A DNA stretch of 64,000 nucleotides. Source: Bacteroidales bacterium. Lineage in GTDB: Bacteria > Bacteroidota > Bacteroidia > Bacteroidales > ML635J-15. The stretch covers positions 82,178-146,177 of the forward strand of contig JAGCDJ010000020.1 of the NCBI GenBank assembly GCA_017651185.1, written 5' to 3'. Made by a program: the position numbers and the translations under genes. The number at the start of each line of letters is the position of its first letter. The stretch's first letter is position 1. Of the stretch, positions 8,801 through 20,800 are shown piece after piece. The notes under the pieces were generated by a model. It ran no database searches. It was not told the origin of the DNA and saw only the letters and a list, made by a program, of their open reading frames with translations.

Positions 8801-11800
8801 GTCGCAACCAATGCATGGCGGATCATCGTCGCGGACGTATACCACGAACGAACATGAATCACTATTGCCTGCATCATCCACAACAACCCACATTACAGTA
8901 GTCGTTCCGATTTCAAAGTTTCTTCCATCGAGTGTTGGAAGGTGTGTTGCTATCAAGTTACCGTGCGAATCGTAGAGGTTGCAATATATGCCACCATCTG
9001 GAATTCCAACGTTATCACTTGCTGTAATGTCCCAGTTGTTTGTCACATGAGTATAATAATCGTAAGGTTCGGTTGTTCCTACTTCCACTGTACTTGGAAG
9101 TTGACTGCCGGCTGCTGCGACAATGCTTTCACAACTTCTACCATTATGTCCGCCTGGATTATCAGGATCAATCGGAGTGTATGGGTCGATTGACGTAGAG
9201 TCGCAACCAATGCAAGGTGGCTGATGGTCGGCAACTACTACATAAAAGTCGCAGGTTGATTCGTTGCCAGATACATCGACAACTCTCCATACAACTTGTG
9301 TTGTACCTATTGCAAAGTGCTGTCCATCGAGTGTTGTACTATCTGTAGGTGCAACAAATTCACCATTGAGGTAAAGTCTGCACATTATTGAATCAACGCC
9401 TACGTTGTCGCTTGCTGTGATGTCCCAGTTTCCGTCGATGGCGTTGTCATGCTCGTAATAGCTTTCATTTATTGTGGTTTCTACATTAAATGTACCACCA
9501 TTGCCACTTACGCCTGCTGTACCACCCATCGCCTCGACTATGCTTTCGCAACTTATGCCATTGACTGTCGGGTCATTCGGGTCTGGGTCTGTACCAATAA
9601 CAGGATCTTCGTTATCTACAACTGTAACTGTAAACGAGCATGAGTCAGCGTTGTTGGCAGCATCGTAGACGAACCATACTACCGTTGTTACGCCAAGTGG
9701 GAAGGTTACACCGTCAAGAGTATTTTCACCATTACCTATAACTGTATATGTTGTTCCTCTGCGGAGTTCATATACCGTACTTATTACGCCAACGTTATCC
9801 GTTGCTGTAATGTTCCAACCAGATCCATGGTGAGTATAAGTATTCGTTCCTGGGTCGGTATCGACTGTAACGTTGCCAGTATTTAGTGTTATGTCATCGC
9901 AATCGATGCCATCAACTGCAGGGGTATTCGGGTCATCGCAGCCGATGCACGGATCCTCGTTGTCGACTACGGTTACAACAAACGAGCACGAGTCTGCATT
10001 GCCAGCAGCATCGTATACAAACCATACTACCGTTGTTTCGCCAAGCTGGAAGTTTGCTCCAACAAGACTATTAACACCGCGACTTAGCACTGTATTTCCT
10101 CTACGTAGTTCATATTCAATGCTTACCACACCAACGTTGTCCGTTGCATTGATATCCCAATCAGTAGTTCTGTGAACATAGTTATTAGCGCCTGGCTCGG
10201 TGCTAACCGTTACATTGCCAGTACCCATTGTTATGTCGTCACAGCTTATGCCTTCATAAGTCGGGTCATTCGGGTCGTCGCAACCGATGCACGGATCTTC
10301 GTCGTCGACTACTGTAACGGTGAACGAACATGAGTCAGCATTATTAGCATCGTCGTAGACGAACCACACTACAGTTGTCACACCGAGTGGGAAGGTTACT
10401 CCATTGAGAGTATTAGAACCACCACCAATAACGGTATAAGTATTTCCTTCGCGGAGTTCATATTCCCTACGGACTACACCAACGTTATCCGTAGCATCTA
10501 TGTCCCAGTCGGTACCGCTATGGGTATATGTGTTTGCTCCTGTATCGGTGTTAACCGTTACGTTGCCAGTATTAAGAGTCACATCATCGCAACTAGGAGT
10601 GTCGCCACCACCGATGATTGGATCCTCGGTATCAATTACCGTAACCATGAACGAACACGAGTCGGCGTTGCCTGCTGCATCGTAGACAAACCATACTACC
10701 GTTGTTTCGCCTAGCGGGAAGATTGCACCCTCAAGTGAGTCGGAACCTCTTGCTATAACAACATTTGTTGCACCTCTGCGGAGTTCGTATTCATAACGGA
10801 CTACTCCGACATTGTCGGTTGCAGTAATATCCCAACTGCTATCGCCATGAGTATATGTATTAACACCTTGATTGGTAGTAACAGTAACGCTACCTGTATT
10901 CATGGTTATGTCGGCGCAGCTAATGCCCTCATAGGTCGGGTCGTTCGGGTCGTCGCAGCCGATGCACGGGTCTTCGTCGTCAATTACGGTGACGGTGAAA
11001 GAGCACGAGTCGGCATTGCCTGCGGCATCGTAGACGAACCATACCACAGTCGTAACGTCAAGCGGGAAGGTCACGCCGTCGAGACTGTTCTCACCGTTGC
11101 CGATTGCGGTGTAGGATGTTCCTGCGCGAAGCTCGTATGCATAGCGCACTACTCCAACGTTGTCCGTCGCGTTGATGTCCCAGCCAGTACCGCTGTGGGT
11201 GTAGGTATTGGTGCCGACTGCTGTGTTGACTGTTACATCGCCAGTTCCCATTGTTATGTCGTTACAGCTTATGCCATCGTAGGTCGGGTCGTTCGGGTCG
11301 TCACAGCCGATGCACGGGTTTTCGTCATCTATTACGGTGACGGTGAAGGAGCATGAGTCGGCGTTGCCCGCTGCATCGTAGACAATCCATACTACTGTCG
11401 TTACTCCCAATTGGAAGGTTACACCGCTGAGAGAGTTGAGACCTGAACCGATGGTGTTGTATGTGTTTCCTTCGCGCAGTATGTATTCCTGGCGTACCAC
11501 GCCTACGTTGTCAGTTGCGTTTATGTCCCAGCCAGGGCCGCTATGGGTATAGGTATTGGTTCCGGCTGCTGTGTTGACTGTTACATCGCCTGTACCCATT
11601 GTTATGTCGTTACAGCTGATGCCATCGTAGGTCGGGTCGTTCGGGTCGTCGCAGCCGATGCACGGATCTTCGTCATCGATTACGGTGACGGTGAAAGAGC
11701 AAGAGTCAGCGTTGCCCGCTGCATCGTAGACGAACCATACTACTGTCGTTACTCCAAGCGGGAAGGTTACACCGCTGAGAGAGTTGAGACCAGTACCGAT

Positions 11801-14800
11801 GGTGGTATATGTTGTTCCTTCGCGCAGTACATATTCCTGGCGTACCACGCCTACGTTGTCCGTTGCGTTGATGTCCCAACCAGTACCGCTGTGGGTGTAG
11901 GTGTTTTCCCCAGCAGGATAGGTGTTGACCGTTACATCGCCTGTTCCCATTGTTATGTCGTCACAGCTGATGCCTTCATACGTTGGGTTATTCGGGTCGT
12001 CGCAGCCAATGCATGGGTCTTCGTCGTCTGTAATGGTAACAAAGAAGTCACATACAGTGATGTTGTTAGAATAGTCAATTGCTGTCCATATTACACGAGT
12101 CGTTCCTATGTTAAAGTTCTGACCATTCAAAGTAGTATTAGGTTCTACAAGTACCGAAGGAATAGCACAGTCAACATTTTCCAATTCGTACGTAAGCGAC
12201 ATTACTGCAACATTATCAGTTGCCGTAACATCCCACGAATAGTCGTTATGATGATAATAACTGAGATGTTCACTTGTATGTTCCGAAAGAGTACGTTGCG
12301 CATTGTTTGCTATTTCATCGCAATTTACGGAAGGTGCCTCGTGGTCGGCAACCGACACATGGAATACACAGGTGGTATCGTTTCCAAACCTATCAATTAC
12401 AGTCCAAGTAACAGTTGTAAGACCAATGTTGAATATCTGTCCCTCAAGGTCATCAACTGGGTCGTTTACAACCGTCGTACTTCCCGATACAGTGTAATAA
12501 ATTACCAAACCATCAGTTCCTGTGTTATCATTTACAGTAATATTCCAGTTTGCCGTCCAGTTCGGTGTATTTGTCGGGTCGTTAGGATCAGTTGGTTGAG
12601 TTTCATTATTATGGTGTATGTAGTATTCAAGACCTTCCGAACAATCTCTAGTCTGGCTTTCAAGTGTAGAACAACTTATGCCATTGTCAGGATTCATCGG
12701 GTCCGGATCGGTCGGATCGCAACCAATGCAAGGTGGCTGGTCATCGGTAACAGTTACCGTAAACGTACACTCGTCACTATTTCCTGCATCATCATATACT
12801 GTCCATGTTACCGTAGTGGTTCCAAGTCCGAATACCTGTCCATCGAGGGTAGTATTTGGTGTTGTCAATGTAGTATTTGCATTTCCAGTTACATCGTAGG
12901 TAATGCTTGCCACATGAACATTATCGGTAGCAGTTACATCCCAATCAGTACCATGATGTGTATAAGTGCTTTGATCTCTATCAGTACTATATGAAAGTGC
13001 TAATGAAGTTCCTGCAAAAGATACACAACTTATACCTTCGTTTTCCGGTGTATTCGGGTCGGGGTCACAACCGATGCAAGGATCTTCATGGTCTTCAACA
13101 TTAACGACGAACGAACATTCGACAACATGAACTCCATCGGATACATACCAGGTAACCGTTGTTTCGCCAAGACCAAATACCTGTCCGTTGAGAGTTGTAT
13201 TTGGAGCTGTTAAAGTTGTGTTTGGATTACCAGATACGTCATAAGTAATGCTAACAACATGAACATTATCGCTTGCGGTTACATTCCAATCATTATTGTC
13301 GTGCGTATATGTATTCTCATGCAAATCTGTATTAACAGTCACATTACCTGTGTTAGAAGTAATACTTTCACAACTAATGCCTTGAGTTGGATCAAATGGA
13401 TCTACGTTTGTCGAATCGCAACCAATGCAAGGTTCTTCGTCGTCAATGACCGTTATTGTAAATGTACATGAATTATCATTGCCACACATATCAAATATTG
13501 TATATTCAACTGTTGTAATACCAACAGGATATGTTGCACTTGCATTTACATCATTTGTATAGTCATTTGTGTAATAGTCGATTGCGCAGTTATCGGACAT
13601 GCCTGTTGGCAACGGCACTGTAACAGCAGCATCATCGGCATGCAAATCGGTATTGACTTCAATATTCGTCGGGCAAGAAATTGTTGGTTGTTCGGTATCT
13701 ACCGTTGAGAATGTAATAGAATTGGTCGCCTCACAACCATAATTGTCGGTTACCGTCAAAGTAATATCATATTCGTGGCATCTGCCATCGCTTGTGATTG
13801 TTGCCTGGTCGGTACTACCAGTAACAGCAGTTGCACCTGCCCAAGTATAAGTGTACGGCAAAGTTGCTCCTGTCACAGTCGAACCAAACTCGTAGTTGCT
13901 ACCCGAAGCATACGGACATGCATTGTTTGTTGGTGTGGATATAGAAGCCACGGTCAATGCATCAGGCACTATTACAGGAATCTCAACTTGGTTCGAATGA
14001 GAACATCCATCAGTAACAGTTACTATAACGCCTTGTGTTGCGGTTATTTGCGTTCCAGCAGCTAGATTCTGGGTAATTGACAATGTTGCAGTAGTACAGC
14101 CATCGTCTACTGTTACCTGACCGCTCAAATCTGGAACCTGATATTTACAACCGCTAACTGGCGTTGCAGGATAATCTGATACATTTGCAACAATTGTCGG
14201 GGTCGTAACATCTGCCACAGTTATATCCTTAGTTGCTATGTTAGACAGACAGTTGTTAGCATCTTCGACCTGCAACTGCAAGGTGTATGTCTGCGAACAA
14301 CCTGCATTCGGCACTGCTACGGTTGCTGTTACCGAAGTAGCGGTTGTATTGCTTATCGGGTTGGCAGTTGTAACTTCGAAATCGCCATCGTTAGTCCAAG
14401 TATAAGTATAATTAGGTGTGGTTTCAGTTGTAATGGAAGCGGTTACTTCATCAAAACTACCTAGTGTCGGACACAAGGTTTCGACATCGCCGATAGAAAC
14501 AACTGGATTTGGATTTGCAGTTATCGAAACAGAGTTTGTAGCCGTACAGTTCTTCGAGTCAGTAACGGTAACATTGTAGGTTCCGCCTAGGAGATTTTCA
14601 ATCTGTACCCTCGTGCTGTCGGTTGACCATGAGTTGGTACTTGTATTCCATGCGTATTCGTAATCTGCTACGCCGCCATCGGGAACTGCAGTTGCCATAC
14701 CGATGTTTCCTGTTACACACGACTGGTGGTTGGCAGTTATGTCAACTGTCAGTTCGGGATATACTGTTATTGTTCCTGTTATTACAGGGGTTTCACAAGG

Positions 14801-17800
14801 TGTCAGTGCGCCTTCGGCAGTAACGCTGTACCTGTAAGTTCCTGCGACTACCTTGGTTAGGTCGGTAGTTTCGGTTATTGTAACCGGGTTGCCAGATGTA
14901 ATAGTAAACATTCCAGCAGCAGGTGCTGTTCCTTCCCATGCAAATGTTGCACCGGTTGCTCCGCCACTGTATGATATATTAATAGGTGTAATCGCAGTGT
15001 AGAAGCAAACGTTCTGGGTTGTATCGGCAGTACCTGTCAAGAACAATGTCGGGTTAACCGTAAGTATGACATCACCCGATACCACGCAACCGTTCTCTGC
15101 AGTTACCACATCGGTATATGTGTAGGTTATCGGAGTTTCGTATGGATCAACTCCAGTCGGTTCTACCGTTAGCGATTCTGTTGTAATGTCGGCTGGAAGT
15201 CCTGCGCCAGTTGCCGGTGCTACCGACCACGAGTGCGATGCTATCTCCAGTGTGTTGCTGTTCATGATATTCAGCGTTGAAGTAGATGCCGACAAGCAGA
15301 CCTCGTCAGCTGTTGTACTTACGTTTATGCTTGGAACCTCGCGTGCGCTGATTACCACTGATGACGTTGCCTCGCATCCATTTGCATCGGTAACGGTAAC
15401 ATTGTAGGTTCCTATTGGTAGATTTTCAATCTGTACCCTAGTACTATCAGTTCCCCATGCGTTGGTGCTAGTGTTCCATGCATAGGTATATGGTTCTGCT
15501 GGTGCTGCATACGTTACACCGTCGTGAGGTGTTACCACTGCCATACCTACCGACTGGTCGGTACAGGTCGGAGTTGTATTTGCCGAAGTTATCTCGGCAG
15601 TTATATGCAACTGCGACGGCTGGGTAATTTCAACTGGTTCGGTAACCGTACAATCGTTGCCATCGCGTACATATATATTATAGGTATTGGCATATAGATT
15701 TGTAAATGTATGTACAGAATAATCTGTTCCTGCAGCATGGCTGGTACTTGAGCCACCGTCCTTGCTGAACTCGTAGTAGTACGGATGCAATGTAGAACCA
15801 TCACCGTATGGCGTTCCCGAAGTTACGGAAACCTCAATTTCACCAGTATTGGTACCATTACACAGTACGTTGGTTGGAACTACGCTAATTGTCGGATTAG
15901 CATTGGCGACAATATCAATGCTGTTGGTTGCCGTACAGTTGTTGGCATCGCTAACAGTAACTATATATGTTCCACCTGCAAGTTCAGATATTGTAGCAGT
16001 GTTACGTGAATTGTTCCATGCATAGATGTAATAAGGATTATGTTCTGCATCCTCGTATGCTGTTCCGCCATTTGGTGTTGCTGTTGCCACACCTATATTG
16101 CCAGTTACGCAGGATTCATGGTCTGCAGTAACGCCAACTGTAAGTTCAGGATGTATAATGATTGTGCCTTCGAAATACGGATCGGAGCACGGATCAATTG
16201 CGCCAGTAGTTTCAACCCTATAGGTATATGTACCTGCAACAGGTGATGCACCTTCGGTTATGGTAACCGTCTTGCTTGTGGTATTGATATTGTAAGCAAG
16301 GCAGGTCGCTGCTGGTGCAGGAGTGCTTGTCCATGTGAATGTCGCACCGCTTGCTCCACCTCCATAGGTGAATACTATCGGGGTGAGTGTCTTCTCGAAA
16401 CATAGTGTCTGGTCAAGATCGCCAGAGTCATGGGTCAGGATAACGGTAGGATTTACTGTAAGAACAACATCTCCCGATACGACACAACCGTTATCTGCTG
16501 TTACAACATCGGTGTAGGTATAGGTTACCGGAGTTTCGTATGGGTCAACTCCTGTTGGTTCTACCGTCAGCGATTCGGTTGTAATGTCGGCAGGAAGTCC
16601 TGCTCCCGTTGTCGGTGCTACCGACCACGAGTGCGATGCTATCGCCAGGGTGTTGCTGTTCATGATATTCAGAGTCGAAGTAGATGCCGACAAGCAGACC
16701 GCATCAGCAGTTGTACTTACGTTGATGCTCGGAACTTCGCGTTCTGTAATTTCCACCGAAGCTGTTGCTGTACAATAGTTAGCATCAGTAACGGTAACCC
16801 TGTATGTATTTGCCGGAAGGTTGGCAATAGTGTTGCGCGTGCTGTCGACCGTCCATGCATCATCGGTAGTGTTCCATGCATAGGTATAGTATGGTGCTGT
16901 TGCCGCTGGGGTTCCATCTCTCGGCGTTGCAATAGCCGAACCTACCGACTGGTCGGTACAGGTCGGAATAACATCGGTTGGATTAATTGCAACTGTCAGA
17001 AGCGGAGGCTGGCTAACATCAACGGTTGTAGATACCGTACAATCGTTGCCATCGCGTACATATATATTATAGGTAAGGGTTGTATTGCCTTCGGTTGTAA
17101 TTCCAGAGAACGTATGCTGCTCGTAATCGTTGCCAGAAGAATGTTCATAACTTGAACCTCCATCCTTACTGAAGTCATAATAATACGGATGTGCTAGCGA
17201 ACCATCACCATACGGATCGCTTTCGGAAGGATTTGTAACTTCCACAGTAATGGTTCCGGTATTTCCACCGTTACACAATACATCGGTATGGGTTACAGAA
17301 ATTGTCGGGTTGGTATTGGCGACAATAACAATGCTGTTGGTTGCCGTACAAGTGTTGGCATCGGTAACTGTGACAGTATATGTTCCGCCGGCAAGTCCAT
17401 CTATTGTAGCAGTGTTACGTGAATTGTTCCATGCATAGATGTAATAAGGATTATGTTCTGCATCCTCGTATGCTGTTCCGCCATTTGGTGTTGCTGTTGC
17501 CTCTCCAATATTGCCAGTTACGCAGGAGTGATGGTCGGCAGTAACGCCAACTGTGAGTTCCGGGTGTATGATAATTGTGCCCTCGTAGTACGGATTGGTA
17601 CAAGGATCGAGTGCGCCAGTTGTTACGACCCTATAGGTATAAGTGCCTGCAACCGGTGCTGCGCCTTCGGTTATGGTAACCGTCTTGCTTGTAGTGTTGA
17701 TATTGTAAGCCAGGCAAGTCGCTGCTGGTGCAGGAGTGCTTGTCCATGTGAATGTCGCACCGCTTGCTCCACCGCCGTAGGTAAATACTATCGGGGTAAG

Positions 17801-20800
17801 TGTCTTTTCGAAGCAGAGAGTCTGGTCCTTATCACCTGACGTTAGTTCGAGTGTTACTTCGGGATTTACTGTAAGAACGACATCACTAGAAACCACACAT
17901 TCGTTTTCAGCAGTGATAGTTACCGTATATGTTACAGTGTATGGTGTTGTACCTGTAGCATCTGGTTCAACAGTAATCGATGCTGTATTTGTGACGCCAG
18001 GCATTCCCGAATGCTCGCTTGGCGATGCCGACCACGAGTAAGATGCAACATCTGCAGGATTATTTGCATCAAGGGTTACGGTAAGTTCTGTAGAAGTGCT
18101 GGTCTGGCACTTTGTGAGACCATTGTCGTCGATAGTGTAAACAGGGACATCGCGCGGAGTTATTTCAACTGTAGCCGTTGCAGTACAATTGTTTGCATCG
18201 GTAACTGTAACCCTATAGGTGTTTGCCGGAAGGTTTGCAATAGTGTTGCGCGTGCTGTCGACCGTCCATGCATCGTCGGTAGTGTTCCATGCGTAGGTAT
18301 AGTATGGCGCGGTTGCCGCAGGAGTTCCATTCCATGCAGTTACCGTTGCTGCACCAACCGACTGGTTGAGACAGGTAGGTGTGGTGTTTGCAGAAGTTAT
18401 TTCAGCTTCGACATGTGTTGGCGGTTCTGCTATGGTAACTCCGCCTGCAATGGTATCGATACATTGATGTGCATCCCTGATAATTGCAGCGTAAGTACCA
18501 GCAACAAGATTCTCGAATGAGAACCTAGTCTTGTCTGCATCGGGGGGAACCACATAATGCGCACCACCGTCGAGACTGAACTCGTAGTAGTACGGGTTGG
18601 CAGTAGAACCGTCGCCGTAAGGAGTACCACCAGATGCCAGCAATGTGAACGAACCAGTGTTATCGCCGTGGCAAAGCACATCAACAACTGGCACAACCAC
18701 ATCGACATGCGGTGCTTCATAAACATTAACCACAACATCGTAGGTTGCCGGACAGTTGTAGGTTATACCTTCTACGGTACGCGTATCCATGATATACAAT
18801 GTATAGGTAGTAGTTGTCAGCGGACTTACAGTGAGCGTACTTCCCGTCTCGGAAGAGGTATAGTAGTTGATACCATCCCAACTGTAGGTTATAGTGCCCA
18901 CACCTGTTGCCGAAGGCGTGAATGTAAGTTCTGTTCCCGGACAAACCGGACCAGCAGGCTCACCACTGACGGTAATATCGCTCGGCATCGGAAGAACTGT
19001 TACAAGTTTGCTAGCACTCGAATAACAGTTAAGTATTTCTGTTCCGCTACCCGACGATGCAGGAATTTCGTGCGGAGTTGTAACATTTAGAGTATATGTA
19101 GTCGGCACTGTTGGTTCCACTGTCCAGTCGGCGCATGTAGTATCAGCAGCCCAACTTTCGGCAGAGCAACTCGGACCGCCGCCAACCCAAGCAAACGACG
19201 ACTCCTGATTTGACCTCGGATGCAATGTAATTTCACCGCCCTCGCAGATGGTTGTTATAGGAGGTGTTATGGTTATATTCGGCAATGGGTAAATTGGGAT
19301 TCTCTTTTCATTGTAGCAACCACCGTTTACTTCTGAAGTAGTGTATCTTATGACGATTTCATCGTGCACAGCCCCAGTTACATGATAACCATTTTCATCG
19401 TCGCCGGTAATAGTAGCGGTGAATGGCGGTTCAACATTTCCATTCTCCGAATGTATCGACCATGTTCCGGGCGTAGGGCTGGTAGGCGTTATTTCAAGGT
19501 CAATGACACCGCCCTCGCAGATGGCATTTGTACCGCCAAACGTTATCTCCGGTATTCGCGTTACGGTAATTTCGTAGGGGTCGGACATTGAGAAACAGTA
19601 ATCGCTACGAAGGCCTGTAATAGAACCTGCAACTATAATCCTGTAATAATAGTGAGTATATGTAGGTGCTGTAGACGAAGGAATTTCTGTTATGTTTATG
19701 CTCGAATAATTTTCGTACTCGTCATCGCTGTCGCCATATTCGATGTCATCAACATTTGTTTCGGCAATGAGAAGCGAATCGTTGCCATGTATGATATATC
19801 CGGAACCGCCTTCCCAAACCACAGTATCCCATATAATTTCGGAATTAGGGTTATTCAAGTCGCTGTTCATACCACGCAGCCACAAGTAATACGGCGTTTC
19901 ATACCTCGACATTGTACCTTCGTCGATATTTGCCTGCAACTGCAACTGCTGACCGGCACAAACATTGACAGAACTGAAGATTTCGTTACCACCGTCGATA
20001 CGAGTCAACGACGAAGCTGGCAGACAAGCACGAACCTCGATGTCATCAAGCACAAAGTCGTTACCTTGATTTGTAGGCGAATTATTTGTTATTCTGTACC
20101 AGAGTTTTCTTGTTCCTAACGGTACAGTTGGCAACTCAAGCTGATAGTAATGCCATTCGTTTGCATCAGAGACACACCCATGCATAGTCATCGGTGGCAC
20201 TGGTCCCGTAGTGGTAGACGCAAGCAACTCCCCTATCGAATTGTTGTTATCTGTATAGAATCCAACAGTAAGGTTAGGATAGTTACCATCAGTATAATCA
20301 GGAGGAGTTCCCTCGCAATAATACTGGTTATTGGTATTTGCCACCCAGAACGAAACCAAAAGTTTGTCAACGCCATCGCAGTCAAGCGGAATAGTATCCT
20401 GATAGAAAATTCCAGGTTGTCTTGCTGCATCGACATTGAACAAATAACCTTTATCTATATTGCCCGGATATGTATGGTCGTCAATGTAATTAAAATACTT
20501 CCACTGATCGCAACCATTCCTTCTTATAGTATAATAACCATAATTATTATCACTTTGAGTCAATCCATTATTCTGAAAAACATAATTACACTTGCTTTCA
20601 GGCAAACCGGAAGTAGCATAGATTCCTGATGAATGAAAAGTAAAATGATTATTATCACCTTCAAACCGTTCGAAGGCAATCACCTTTCCAGTGCTATAGC
20701 AGTCGTCTGGTTTTGGAGAACAATAAACATGGAACTTAAAACCGTCACATGTTTCATATCCATCCGAACTACCGTCATCAGTATGGAAAACTATGGTAAG

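Noticed and set aside
10847..12994. Long plus-strand frames (up to 483 codons) opposite the giant adhesin
   Set aside because: They are antisense to repeat units, Cys/Ile/Val-rich without a recognisable fold, and recur with the repeat period; they are shadows of codon bias.
8400..13700. Regular DNA repeats resembling a CRISPR-like array
   Set aside because: The 348-351-base period is far too long, the units are coding, and no cas genes are near.
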